The translations under genes were made by a program, and so were the position numbers. Source: Segatella maculosa DSM 19339 = JCM 15638 (lineage in GTDB: Bacteria > Bacteroidota > Bacteroidia > Bacteroidales > Bacteroidaceae). Taken from it: a stretch of 61,618 bases of DNA. Below are positions 1 through 7,780 of this stretch, in pieces. The notes below the pieces were generated by a model. That model was not told where the DNA came from, searched no databases, and was given only the letters and a program-made list of their open reading frames with translations. The DNA is taken from NCBI RefSeq assembly GCF_000382385.1, contig NZ_KB908332.1, positions 1 through 61,618 on the forward strand, given 5' to 3'. Position 1 is the stretch's first letter, and every line of letters begins with the position of its first letter.

Positions 1-38
1 ACAAGTTCAATGTTGCTATGGGCATCAACTCAAAATAA
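1..38 (+). CDS. 3' end of an upstream gene, probably the CTn helicase/methylase
   Basis: An open frame enters from the left edge and reads ...KFNVAMGINSK before a TAA at 36-38. Only about 11 residues are visible, so nothing can be said from domains. In Bacteroidales conjugative transposons the gene before DUF1896 is usually a very large SNF2-helicase/N6-adenine-methylase protein, so this is probably its C-terminus. That is inference from gene order. It matters because an internal fragment of the same family lies at the other end of the element, near 36695-38223. Confidence 0.5.
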   Translation, partial: KFNVAMGINSK

Positions 39-63
39 TGTATAACCCTAAACCAAGAAGATT

Positions 64-528
64 ATGACAACTAAGAAAGAACTATCCTACTTCCGTCTGA
101 AGTTAGAGAACTACCTCAGTGAGCATTTCCCCGAAATGCTGAGTGACAAACCATTCATAACGGCAAGAGCCGACGAAGCTCTTACCACCTACTGCGATGC
201 AGTGGCACAAGGCTTCTCGCATCTCGAAGCTGAGAGTATGGCAAGCGAAGTGTTGTATAGAGGACTGCATTTCTCAAAGTACGACACGCTTGTATCTGTC
301 TTGGAGAATGAGTTTGAGAAAGAACTGCCCTCCCCACTCCCCGAAAGACTATCCCCGATACTCCTGAAGAACAAGGCTGTGCAAAGCGTTTTCGACAAGT
401 ATGAACTCACGGACGATTTTGGCGCAAGTCCTGAGTATGAGAAACTCTACACCGAACTGACAGGAACAATCGTTCTGCTCATTGAGGTCAATGGTCTGCC
501 AACGATAGGCGGTGAGAACATGACTTGA
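64..528 (+). CDS. DUF1896 family conjugative transposon protein
   Basis: The product has 154 residues, is acidic and mostly helical, and has no signal peptide or membrane segment, so it is probably cytoplasmic. Sequence and position match the DUF1896 family, a small protein of unknown function found next to the helicase/methylase gene in Bacteroides CTns. The N-terminal part (KKELSYFRLKLENYLSEHFP) is the typical family start. It begins 25 bases after the preceding stop, so it is probably co-transcribed with that gene. The 140 bases after it hold nothing I can name. Confidence 0.8.
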   Translation: MTTKKELSYFRLKLENYLSEHFPEMLSDKPFITARADEALTTYCDAVAQGFSHLEAESMASEVLYRGLHFSKYDTLVSVLENEFEKELPSPLPERLSPILLKNKAVQSVFDKYELTDDFGASPEYEKLYTELTGTIVLLIEVNGLPTIGGENMT

Positions 529-668
529 TGCAGCACCATCGGGAGCTTTTGTAGTGTCAAGAGCCAAGATAAACGCTCCGCTCCACACGCCAAGAGTTTG
601 TACCAACACTTGTCTTTGTGTAGCCTGCGCATCTTGTTATTGCTCTTGAACTATTCAAAGCTCCGATT

Positions 669-1016
669 ATGAATACAATCATCATGAATCAAGATGTCCA
701 CACACCTGCCTTCATCAAGGCAGACGCATCGAACAAAAGCAATAACATCAAGCAGCAGCCGATTTCTTTCAAGCAAGTCCGCCGCTTCGGTTGGACACGC
801 TTCATCGAACTCACTATCCTGCTTTCCATCATTATCAGTGTCGTTTGGCTTATCTCAAAGATAGTAACGCCACAGGTCGTTACCGCCGTGTCAGTCATTG
901 CAGGCTTTCTGATACTGCGCTTTATTGTCAGAGTCATTCTCCAAGTTACCTTTACGCTGCTGAGCTTTCTCTTCTGGCTGGCGATACTCTGTGCCATCCT
1001 GCTTTGCGTGCTTTGA
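669..1016 (+). CDS. Small membrane protein of the CTn, unknown function
   Basis: The product has 115 residues. A polar N-terminal third is followed by a basic patch (KQVRRFGWTRFIE, about residues 36-48) and then strongly hydrophobic stretches at about 48-64, 70-90 and 92-115, so it should sit in the inner membrane with two or three passes. A second ATG lies five codons in (684) and could be the true start. Neighbours are CTn genes on the same strand. I recognise no family and propose no function. Confidence 0.6.
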   Translation: MNTIIMNQDVHTPAFIKADASNKSNNIKQQPISFKQVRRFGWTRFIELTILLSIIISVVWLISKIVTPQVVTAVSVIAGFLILRFIVRVILQVTFTLLSFLFWLAILCAILLCVL

Positions 1017-1339
1017 GAAGCACGACGATGTAATCTGTAAACACTTTCATTTATCGTTCATCAGGTGGTTATCTCGCATTTTGAGATAGCCACCTTTTCT
1101 GTTTTCCACTATGGGCGTTGTACTTTCGCTTCCTTTCCAATGCTCCACAATATGCGAAATGAAGAAAACGGATGCTGTTCCCTTTTTATCCGCAAAGGTA
1201 GTACGGGGGTTGTGGCTTTCAAAAGGTCAGTGCCGCTGGGTTTGTCTGGAAAATCTCCACACCTATGGGTAGTATTTTCCGCCAAAACCTTGTGCAAGCC
1301 TCGCCCCGCTACCTCTATTTTGCTACAAAAAGGAATCAG

Positions 1340-1396
1340 CATACTCCGATCTTTGGACGCATAAAAAAAATGTCGCTATGGATAAGCAAAAAGTAA
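1340..1396 (+). other. Conserved leader-like reading frame overlapping the next gene start
   Basis: The gap 1017-1377 has no convincing gene. Its last part keeps a frame reading HTPIFGRIKK then MSLWISKK and a TAA at 1394-1396, overlapping the start of the 1378 gene in the +1 frame. I recall this peptide ending (…GRIKKMSLWISKK) from many Bacteroides hypothetical proteins. That is memory and has not been searched. It may be a translated leader, or a conserved 5' untranslated segment that merely looks coding. A similar arrangement precedes the ABC gene at 27024. Confidence 0.4.
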
Positions 1397-1809
1397 ATAC
1401 AACATCTTCGATGAAAAGAAAAGGATATAGCTCCTCCTCTCATTACCGCATTAACTCTGTGGTTGGAAAAAGTGAGCAAGTGTTGGCAATTAAGTTTGTA
1501 CAATGGGACGTTCCCCCTTTGGAGAGCCTTTGTAATAGCAAAGTATATCTCCTACGTGTGAAACTCTATTGTGGCGAGCGTATGAGCCGTGAGGAAAAGA
1601 ATTGGCTATGTGAAGCGGTGAACTCTAATACCTACTTCCGTACTGCCGTTCCCCTACAAGGCTATCGCTTTGACTTCTTTGACGTGCTGAAGAAATACCT
1701 TGTCAATCAGTACGGACAATGGACAGAGTATTACGCACCCGATAGAACAAGCCTAAGAGCCTACCTGTATGGACGTATCAATCAAATAGTTGAAATTCCC
1801 AAGTATTAA
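1378..1809 (+). CDS. Conserved CTn hypothetical protein upstream of PcfK
   Basis: The product has 143 residues and no signal peptide or membrane helix. The N-terminal 25 residues are Ser/Lys-rich and probably disordered; the rest looks folded (MSREEKNWLCEAVNSNTYFR, then GYRFDFFDVLKKYLVNQYGQ). The tail overlaps the 5' side of the PcfK frame, and the next ATG comes 22 bases after its stop, so it is part of the PcfK-PcfJ transcription unit. Genes like it occur at this position in related CTns. I do not recognise a named domain. Confidence 0.7.
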   Translation: MDKQKVNTTSSMKRKGYSSSSHYRINSVVGKSEQVLAIKFVQWDVPPLESLCNSKVYLLRVKLYCGERMSREEKNWLCEAVNSNTYFRTAVPLQGYRFDFFDVLKKYLVNQYGQWTEYYAPDRTSLRAYLYGRINQIVEIPKY

Positions 1810-1831
1810 CAACATCAAAACATATACGACA

Positions 1832-2251
1832 ATGAAAGGAACAGAACATTTCACACGGACAATAGCCGAGTATCTTAATCAGCGTGCTATGACAGACCCA
1901 TTATTTGCCCCTAACTTGTTGAAGCCAAACAAGAATATCGAGGAGTGCATCACCTACATTCTTAATGAAGTGCAGAAAAGCGGTTGTAACGGCTTTGATG
2001 ATGATGAAATCTTCTCTATGGCTGTTCACTACTACGATGAGGACGATATAGAGGTCGGCAAGGCTGTTTCTTGCCAAGTTGCCGTTAATCACGTTGTGGA
2101 ACTAACGGAGGAAGAAAAAGCCGAAGCAAGGCAGGAAGCCATTAAGCAATATCAGCGTGAGGAACTTGCAAAGATACAGAGCCGTAACGCACGAGTGAAG
2201 AAGACTGAGAGTGTAGTAACCCAAGTACAACCATCCTTATTTGATTTTTAA
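1832..2251 (+). CDS. PcfK-like protein
   Basis: The product has 139 residues from the ATG at 1832 (MKGTEHFTRTIAEYLNQRAM). The frame is open further upstream but only from TTG codons. The acidic centre (FDDDEIFSMAVHYYDEDDIE) and the Lys/Glu-rich helical tail ending in PSLFDF match the PcfK-like family. PcfK was named on the enterococcal plasmid pCF10; homologues are standard in Bacteroides CTns and always precede PcfJ. Its molecular role is unknown. The terminal QPSLFDF resembles a beta-clamp-binding peptide (consensus QxxLF), which would link it to replication; that is inference. Confidence 0.85.
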   Translation: MKGTEHFTRTIAEYLNQRAMTDPLFAPNLLKPNKNIEECITYILNEVQKSGCNGFDDDEIFSMAVHYYDEDDIEVGKAVSCQVAVNHVVELTEEEKAEARQEAIKQYQREELAKIQSRNARVKKTESVVTQVQPSLFDF

Positions 2252-2255
2252 GCCT

Positions 2256-3530
2256 ATGAAACCAAGAAACAAATTTGAAAAGGCGGTTTTGGAACAAAGC
2301 AAGCATCTTCGCCCGATAACCAAGCAACAAAGCAAGTGGGCATTCCGTGAGTGCATAGACCACTTCTCCTACCGCTTGCCAAAAGGTCGTACCACTTGTA
2401 TGGATTGTGGGCATAGTTGGGTAATGAACAAACATAGAGAAACTTGCACTTGCCCTCATTGTAGGGCAAAGTTGCAGGTCAAAGAAACCTATGAGCGCAA
2501 GTTGCAGCAGAAGCAATATTTCACCATACTTACCACTTGTGGAGAGTTTCAAGTATTGCGTATGTTCCTACTTATTGTGGGTATGGAGAAAGGTTACAAA
2601 GCACAGACTTCTATAATTGAGATTGGGCAATGTTGGTGGAATATGCAGGGACGAAAAGCCGTGGTTGCCATACAGAGGGTATTGGGACACTATGTTGATA
2701 CCTTTTCCTATTATAGTCCTATGGCAATCCGTAACGATAATGAAGCCTATCAGCATATTGCCTACTCACCGATATATCCGAAGTTCAAGGTTACAGACAT
2801 ACTTCGTAGAAATGGTTTTAAGGATAATTTCTATGGTATCGTGCCTACCCAACTTATTCCTGCATTGCTTACAGACAGCCGTGTGGAAACATTACTAAAG
2901 GCAGGTAGCACAGACCATTTACGTTACTTTCTTGGCAACAGGAGGACTTTTGAGGAACTATGGCAGTCCTACAAAATTGCAGTTCGTAACGGCTATGAGA
3001 TAGCAGGCATTTCTCTTTGGAGTGATTATGTAGATACACTTAGAAGATTAGGAAAGGATATTCATAATCCAAAGTATTTATGCCCCACAGACCTTAAAGA
3101 CGAACACGACCGCAGGCACGAGGAACTTCTCAAACTGCGTGAAAGGGAGGAGATAGAACAGAAGCAGCAGAAGGCAATCGAAGATGAGAAACGCTTCAAG
3201 GAACTCAAATCCAAGTTTTTCGGTATCTGTTTTACGGACGGCATAATCCAAGTCCACGTGTTGGAGAGCGTGCAGGAACATTTGGAAGAAGGTGTATCAA
3301 TGCACCATTGCGTATTTTCTAATGCATACTACCTTAAGGAAGACTCCCTTATCCTTTCGGCTACCATTGAAGGCAAGCGAATAGAAACCATTGAAGTATC
3401 ATTACGAACTTTGGAAGTGGTGCAAAGTCGTGGGGTATGCAACAAGAATACGGAATATCACGAGCAAATTGTAAACCTTGTCAATGCCAATCGAGGTCTT
3501 ATAAGCCGAAGAATGAAAGCAACAGCATAA
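2256..3530 (+). CDS. PcfJ-like protein with zinc ribbon
   Basis: The product has 424 residues from the ATG at 2256; the five upstream codons open from TTG and were dropped. Near residues 45-70 it has a zinc-ribbon-like cluster, CMDCGHSW followed by CTCPHCRAKL. A charged coiled-coil stretch follows (about 285-315, rich in E, K, Q and R). The C-terminal part HVLESVQEHLEEGVSMHHCV is the hallmark of the PcfJ family. PcfJ proteins accompany PcfK on conjugative elements and may bind nucleic acid through the zinc ribbon. It starts four bases after PcfK stops, so the two are translationally linked. Confidence 0.88.
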   Translation: MKPRNKFEKAVLEQSKHLRPITKQQSKWAFRECIDHFSYRLPKGRTTCMDCGHSWVMNKHRETCTCPHCRAKLQVKETYERKLQQKQYFTILTTCGEFQVLRMFLLIVGMEKGYKAQTSIIEIGQCWWNMQGRKAVVAIQRVLGHYVDTFSYYSPMAIRNDNEAYQHIAYSPIYPKFKVTDILRRNGFKDNFYGIVPTQLIPALLTDSRVETLLKAGSTDHLRYFLGNRRTFEELWQSYKIAVRNGYEIAGISLWSDYVDTLRRLGKDIHNPKYLCPTDLKDEHDRRHEELLKLREREEIEQKQQKAIEDEKRFKELKSKFFGICFTDGIIQVHVLESVQEHLEEGVSMHHCVFSNAYYLKEDSLILSATIEGKRIETIEVSLRTLEVVQSRGVCNKNTEYHEQIVNLVNANRGLISRRMKATA

Positions 3531-3557
3531 AGTATGAACCATTAAATTATCAGAGAT

Positions 3558-3665
3558 ATGAAGACAGAGATTGAGGACATCATCTACAACTATGCGGATG
3601 AATTGAAAATTGGCGGACAAGGTGAAAGCCAAATACTGCATATTCTCATTAGGGTTATTAATTAA
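3558..3665 (+). CDS. Small ORF after PcfJ
   Basis: A 35-codon frame (start MKTEIEDIIYNYADEL, end HILIRVIN) opens 27 bases after the PcfJ stop. It is preceded by an A/G-rich stretch (cagagat) that could serve as ribosome binding site. The peptide is acidic and helix-forming. Its abrupt end suggests either a genuine small protein or the surviving N-terminus of a longer one. No family is recognised. Confidence 0.45.
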   Translation: MKTEIEDIIYNYADELKIGGQGESQILHILIRVIN

Positions 3666-3704
3666 CCATATCCAAATCTACAGAAGAGGTTTGTCAGTTT
3701 CTTC

Positions 3705-3833
3705 AAAAAGGGTCTACCTTTTCGGCAAAAAAGGTAGACCCTTTTGACGAAAAAGGTAGACCCTTTTCTGATAATAGGTAGATAGTTTTACTCATTTAGG
3801 TGAACCCCTTTGCGAAAAAGGGTTGATAAGTGT
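3705..3833. repeat. 22-bp-period repeat array upstream of HU-related gene (array 1)
   Basis: Six units lie on an exact 22-bp grid. The first (3705-3722) is inverted: AAAAAGGGTCTACCTTTT. Units at 3724 and 3746 carry AAAAAGGTAGACCCTTTT and agree at 20 of 22 positions. Units at 3768, 3790 and 3812 are progressively degenerate (TAGGTAGATAGTTTT, TTAGGTGAACCCCTTT). Units 1 and 2 can form a hairpin with a stem of about 18 bp. A-tracts and T-tracts alternate about every 11 bp, a layout expected to curve DNA. The array ends 133 bases before the HU-related gene at 3967. Confidence 0.85.
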
Positions 3834-3966
3834 CAAAAGAAATATGTGCTTTTCTTGGAGATAATCAAGAAATTTCTTACCTTTTTGATATAAATCTATT
3901 AACAAGTTGAGGAGGATAAAGCCCCAGCCTCCAAAGGCTTAACAATCGGGGGCAACACTAATGACT

Positions 3967-4428
3967 ATGGCGAACAGACCCATTGCTTATACGCTAAAGG
4001 AGCGTAAAGGAACAGTTGGAAATTTGAAAGGGAAAATCGTTGTGCAGGCTCATCCTACAGGACGAAAGAGAGTTGATCATCGTAGTTTCTGTGATGAAGT
4101 GGCACACGCTACAACGTTCACAGGTGCAGAAGTCGAGGCTGTTCTCAGACTTGCAGCTGAGATAGCAAAGAAGCACGTTGAGAACGGAGACATTGTAGAC
4201 TTCGGAGACATCGGGACACTTACACCTTCTTTCCAGAGTAAATTGGTTGAGAAGGGAAAAACGGAGTTCAACCCAAAGGTTCATATTACGAAACCTGTGG
4301 TACATCTCACCCCTTCAAAGAAGTATTTTACACTTACTGGCGTGAGCTACGAACGTGTTTCAGCACCTGACAAGAAGTCTGGTGAGGAACATCCCAATCC
4401 AGGACCTCAGCCAGAACCGCATCCATAA
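3967..4428 (+). CDS. HU-related histone-like DNA-binding protein
   Basis: The product has 153 residues from the second ATG (MANRPIAYTLKERKG), chosen because the paralogue at 35293 also begins MANKP; an in-frame ATG at 3961 is possible. It matches the Bacteroidales family of long HU-like proteins: an N-terminal extension, then an HU-like helical part (FCDEVAHATTFTGAEVEAVL), the turn GDIVDFGDIGTLTPSF, and a beta arm (KVHITKPVVHLTPSKKYF). A Pro/Glu-rich tail is unusual. Such proteins bend or coat DNA; whether this one binds the adjacent array is inference. The two paralogues share the motif order throughout but differ in the tail. Confidence 0.85.
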   Translation: MANRPIAYTLKERKGTVGNLKGKIVVQAHPTGRKRVDHRSFCDEVAHATTFTGAEVEAVLRLAAEIAKKHVENGDIVDFGDIGTLTPSFQSKLVEKGKTEFNPKVHITKPVVHLTPSKKYFTLTGVSYERVSAPDKKSGEEHPNPGPQPEPHP

Positions 4429-4456
4429 AATAAGATGTATGTGTGATTGCTAACTA

Positions 4457-4500
4457 TAAAATTGATGCGTGGAGACGATGTACTCCACGCATCAATTTTA
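4457..4500. terminator. Bidirectional terminator hairpin
   Basis: A perfect 18-bp inverted repeat, TAAAATTGATGCGTGGAG / CTCCACGCATCAATTTTA, is separated by 8 bases. Its A/T-rich ends supply a U-run in both directions. It sits between convergent genes (HU-related on plus, DJ-1-like on minus), as expected for a shared terminator. Confidence 0.9.
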
Positions 4501-4516
4501 TTTAGTAGTATGACTA

Positions 4517-5119
4517 CTATTTTACAAATCCATTCTTATAAAAGTCATACCAAGCTGCAATCTTTTCCGAGGTATTGGCTTTCAGAAGTAAGAGCATTTC
4601 ACGAGTGAACTCCAAGTGACCAGTAATATTTGCTGTAACGATGTTTTTATCACTTACAGCCTGTGCGTTCACATATCCTGTTTCGTTCGTGTATCTTTCA
4701 CCACCCCATTGTTTAAGTTGGTCGAGACCATTACCCGTATGTTTTACGTTGTTCAAGAAGCCATGAGCACACAGAAACGATGCTCCGTTGCATATCGCTC
4801 CTACTATTTTACCCTTATCCAATGCTTCTTGTACCAATGGCGCAACAAGTTCTGCTTCAGGTGAATCCCATCGATTGCCACCGATAAGGACTAAGGCTGC
4901 ATAGTCTTTGGGCATATTCTCAAAAGAATAATCAGGTAACGTTTTGAATCCACCAATGGAACAGACTGCATCTAATGTCGGAGCAACTGTATGCACTCTG
5001 TACTTGATTTCACTACCTGGTATTACGCCAACATGAAGGGCTGTAGAGAGAAAAGCACCTTCCCAATCTGTGTACTCATTCAATAAGACGAAAAGTACCT
5101 TTTTTGTTTCTTTATTCAT
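4517..5119 (-). CDS. DJ-1/PfpI family (type 1 glutamine amidotransferase-like) protein
   Basis: The product has 200 residues, no signal peptide and is cytoplasmic. It has the DJ-1/PfpI layout: beta strand KKVLFVLLNEYTDWEGAFL with the conserved Glu, LVLIGGNRWDSPEA, and the nucleophile elbow VGAICNGASFL with Cys at about 110. Family members include glyoxalase III, chaperone-like deglycases and proteases; the sequence alone does not say which activity applies. A Bacteroidales -7 box (TAACTTTG on minus, 5144-5151) lies 25 bases upstream of the ATG, so it probably has its own promoter. It is not part of the core transfer machinery and looks like cargo between the two CTn blocks. Confidence 0.85.
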   Translation of the reverse strand: MNKETKKVLFVLLNEYTDWEGAFLSTALHVGVIPGSEIKYRVHTVAPTLDAVCSIGGFKTLPDYSFENMPKDYAALVLIGGNRWDSPEAELVAPLVQEALDKGKIVGAICNGASFLCAHGFLNNVKHTGNGLDQLKQWGGERYTNETGYVNAQAVSDKNIVTANITGHLEFTREMLLLLKANTSEKIAAWYDFYKNGFVK

Positions 5120-5143
5120 TGCTTATCCTATTTAATCGTAATA

Positions 5144-5151
5144 CAAAGTTA
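5144..5151 (-). promoter_or_regulatory. -7 promoter box of the DJ-1-like gene
   Basis: The minus strand reads TAACTTTG, matching the Bacteroidales consensus TAnnTTTG, 25 bases before the start codon. No -33 TTG lies at the usual 19-base spacing, so this rests on the -7 box alone. Confidence 0.45.
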
Positions 5152-5207
5152 CAATTTTTCAGCAAAATAGAAACAACATCATAGGAATAATTCTTGGTTT
5201 AATATAG

Positions 5208-5717
5208 TCAGATGATAAAGAACAACGCAAACTCAACCTTTCGGCGTTTGACTAACCCATTCAAAACTTTACCCTTATATCGGCAAAACGAAACATACTC
5301 CCAATAGAAGTTTCTATCTCCAGCCTCTATCTTTCGCAGTAGCTTACTCTTTGGGTGCTTACCATATCCAAGCAATCGCCCTACACCCACATTGTAGGCA
5401 AGCAAGGTCAGCAGCAGGGCATCCTTACCATACCCTTTGAAGTGTTCAAAGCATTTCCAAAGGTCGGCACGGAGCAGGGAGTCTGCCTGCCGTTCCGTCA
5501 TATCCGCTGTGAAACGCTCTCCTGGTTGCAGCTGATGCCCATATCCAACATACGGATAATTCTTCCAGCCGTGCATACCCTCAAAGTATTTCACTACGAC
5601 AACTGCACGCTCAAAAGGTGGCAAGTCTGCCAGCCGCACCCTGCGCTGGGCAAGGGTCGGCTGACAGAACAGGCAGAATACACAAAGTAAAATGAAAGCA
5701 TTTATCGTTCGCATCAA
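5208..5717 (-). CDS. Secreted lysozyme-like conjugation protein
   Basis: The product has 169 residues. The signal peptide covers about 1-23 (MMRTINAFILLCVFCLFCQ…TLAQ), so it is exported. The mature part has the phage-lysozyme (GH24-like) pattern: VKYFEGMHGW with the likely catalytic Glu, YPYVGYGHQLQPGERF, and LLTLLAYNVGVGRLLGYGK. It would cut peptidoglycan locally so that the transfer channel can cross the wall. It is the last gene of the minus-strand tra operon, 8 bases after traQ. Lysozyme genes at this point are usual in CTnDOT-type elements. Confidence 0.82.
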   Translation of the reverse strand: MMRTINAFILLCVFCLFCQPTLAQRRVRLADLPPFERAVVVVKYFEGMHGWKNYPYVGYGHQLQPGERFTADMTERQADSLLRADLWKCFEHFKGYGKDALLLTLLAYNVGVGRLLGYGKHPKSKLLRKIEAGDRNFYWEYVSFCRYKGKVLNGLVKRRKVEFALFFII

Positions 5718-5725
5718 TTATGGTC

Positions 5726-6184
5726 TTAGTGGCGAGAAGATGCAGGCTTATCCTTGCCCTCTTCCCGCTCGTTGTTAAAACTAAAGGTCAGCTGCTGAAC
5801 CCTGCCGAAACTATCCTCCACATATACATCAATTGTCTGGCGGTCAGATGACAGCGAGGTGTAGTACAAGCGGAACACATCTTTTGTTAGCGGATAGCGG
5901 TCGTTCGGCTTGAATACCGTGCCATTATCCATTCTTAGCAAGCCCTTTCCGTCATACTGGAAATAACGTATCGTATAGCGAGTGTCGGCAAACTCACCGC
6001 CTCGTTTTAGCGTGCAGCGTATCTCAGCCGTCTGCCCCCTTATGATGTCCTTCTGAACTGGCATTGTCTCCACCGTAAACGGATAAGACTGCTGAACATC
6101 CAAATCCCTATCACAAGCAGATAGGCAAAACACGGCAAGGGACAGCACGCCGATTACCCAAATCGTATTCAATATATTCTTCAT
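5726..6184 (-). CDS. traQ: Conjugative transfer lipoprotein TraQ (DUF3872)
   Basis: The product has 152 residues. The signal peptide ends in a lipobox LSAC (Cys at about 24), so it is a lipoprotein. The mature part is all-beta in character (YPFTVETMPVQKDIIRGQTA, then TRYTIRYFQYDGKG) and matches the TraQ/DUF3872 family of Bacteroides CTns, probably an outer-membrane or periplasmic accessory of the mating channel. It follows traO by 12 bases. The primase gene traP, which lies between traO and traQ in CTnDOT, is absent here. Confidence 0.85.
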   Translation of the reverse strand: MKNILNTIWVIGVLSLAVFCLSACDRDLDVQQSYPFTVETMPVQKDIIRGQTAEIRCTLKRGGEFADTRYTIRYFQYDGKGLLRMDNGTVFKPNDRYPLTKDVFRLYYTSLSSDRQTIDVYVEDSFGRVQQLTFSFNNEREEGKDKPASSRH

Positions 6185-6196
6185 CTTTTCTTCTAC

Positions 6197-6778
6197 TTAA
6201 AAGTTAAACCTTAGTCCTACTGAAATAGCAGGACGAAAACGATGCACGTCCGTTCCAAAGAGGAAACGTCCCTGCGCTTTTATAAGAAAGAGCACCCTGT
6301 CTGTTAGAAACACTTCCACCGAGCCATGCACGGCACCGCCATAGACAAAGCGGGAACGGTCGAGCAGTGTCGCCCCATCGGGCAGCAACTTCTTATCTCT
6401 ATTTAGTTCTTCATAACCACACAGGGCAGAAACACCCACGTAAACCAACACATTCTTTCCTCTATCTGCAAGGACGGGTTGCATATAGCCCAAGTGCAGC
6501 AATATGTCTTTCATCGGGATATTGTAGCTGCGATAAGGCAAGTTCTGTTGTTCATATCCCAAAGACGCAAAGGTGTAGTTCTCCTTTTTGAGATAACGGG
6601 TAAGCGATATGCCTACACCGAAATTATCACCTGTAAAGGGTTTCTCACCTTTGATAAGCGGAACACTCCCTAAGACTTCAATCCCACGCTGTTTTGGAAT
6701 AAGCCGCTGTGCATGCGATGGCAAGCTAAAGAGCATTGCCACCGCCACACAAACTATCACTGTAATATGATGTTTCAT
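6197..6778 (-). CDS. traO: Conjugative transposon protein TraO
   Basis: The product has 193 residues from the ATG that directly follows the traN stop (taaagATG); an ATG three codons upstream overlaps traN and is also possible. The signal peptide covers about 1-24 (…MLFSLPSHAQ). The mature sequence has the strands of a small outer-membrane beta barrel (GVGISLTRYLKKENYTFASL, PYRSYNIPMKDILLHLGYMQ) and ends RPAISVGLRFNF with a C-terminal Phe, as barrel proteins do. It matches the TraO family, part of the mating-pair apparatus. Confidence 0.83.
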   Translation of the reverse strand: MKHHITVIVCVAVAMLFSLPSHAQRLIPKQRGIEVLGSVPLIKGEKPFTGDNFGVGISLTRYLKKENYTFASLGYEQQNLPYRSYNIPMKDILLHLGYMQPVLADRGKNVLVYVGVSALCGYEELNRDKKLLPDGATLLDRSRFVYGGAVHGSVEVFLTDRVLFLIKAQGRFLFGTDVHRFRPAISVGLRFNF

Positions 6779-6780
6779 CT

Positions 6781-7731
6781 TTACCATTTGAGTTTGAGAT
6801 TATCAATCTTCTTTGCCAACTGCAGGTCCTCTGCCGTTACATAGAAGGTCAGCGTGCGCCCTCCGTTTCGCTCATAGAGCGTTACCTCGAGTTGTTTGTC
6901 CTCCGAAAGCGCAAATTGCTCCAGCACAAACACAGCGTGTTCACTGCCCATGCCACGCACCTGCATCATCTGATGATAGGCGCGAAGCGGCTGCAATACC
7001 TGTTCCTGTATAGCGGTTCGCTTCGCCATCTTCTTATCAACCACCTTAAAGGTGATGAAATCCACCGAGTACGGCATGTTTGTGTCGTTTTCCATTCGAG
7101 TGTGGAAATACAGCAAGCCGTTATGGGCATACAAGCCACGAAGCAGGAACTTCATGCCGAACTGCTGAGCACCGATGTGCTTGATGCTGCGCCTGTCGTT
7201 CTGATAGATGGTCTGCATCATCAGTTTTACTAATACGGGCGACTCGTTACCGAGTTCCTTAAAGTAAATATCAGAGCGATTGCTTGGCAATCGTCCGTCC
7301 GTTGGTGACAGAAAGTCCTTCATCTCTATGCTGAGCTTCTCTGGCTCATCAGCATACTTTACGTTGAAAGCATAGAAAGAGCCGTCCTCACAGATGACAC
7401 TCATATTGGTTTCCGTCTCAAAGTCCTTCACGGCAGCCTTCACACGCAGCACGTTCTCCGCATCCTCCGCCTTCCCTGCGATGATGTTCTGTGAGCCCAA
7501 GTCCACATAGCGGACGGCAGCGGGAAAGATAAGATGCACGGTCTTGTCGAAAGTAACGTCCAAGCCATACGGCAGGACAACACGAGCATTGGGAATGGCA
7601 CGGCTCATCCCTTGAAAGAGCTCTCCAGAAGTAAGCGGACGGCTTGGTGTCAGACCATCATTGCTTTTCTGTGCTGTGGCTGTTGCTCCCACCATGGCAA
7701 GCATAGCCATTGATAAAATAATTTTCTTCAT
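6781..7731 (-). CDS. traN: Conjugative transposon protein TraN (VirB9-like, DUF4138)
   Basis: The product has 316 residues with a signal peptide (MKKIILSMAMLAMVGATATA). The family hallmark LDVTFDKTVHLIFPAAVRYVD near residue 60 marks DUF4138/TraN, the Bacteroidetes counterpart of VirB9. It should form the outer-membrane core of the type IV secretion channel with TraM and TraO. It starts 49 bases after traM stops and is coupled to traO. Confidence 0.88.
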   Translation of the reverse strand: MKKIILSMAMLAMVGATATAQKSNDGLTPSRPLTSGELFQGMSRAIPNARVVLPYGLDVTFDKTVHLIFPAAVRYVDLGSQNIIAGKAEDAENVLRVKAAVKDFETETNMSVICEDGSFYAFNVKYADEPEKLSIEMKDFLSPTDGRLPSNRSDIYFKELGNESPVLVKLMMQTIYQNDRRSIKHIGAQQFGMKFLLRGLYAHNGLLYFHTRMENDTNMPYSVDFITFKVVDKKMAKRTAIQEQVLQPLRAYHQMMQVRGMGSEHAVFVLEQFALSEDKQLEVTLYERNGGRTLTFYVTAEDLQLAKKIDNLKLKW

Positions 7732-7780
7732 TGTTCCTTTTTTATTTGATGTTATTTTTTACTTATCATTTTCGATTGTT

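Noticed and set aside
1065..1364. 99-codon plus-strand frame in the gap before the 1378 gene
   Set aside because: Its frame differs from the conserved GRIKKMSLWISKK frame, it has no motif, and the gap is better explained as leader sequence.
3705..3833. CRISPR array
   Set aside because: Units are contiguous with no unique spacers, they decay along the array, and no cas genes are near. The same applies to the arrays at 35425, 52700 and 60093.
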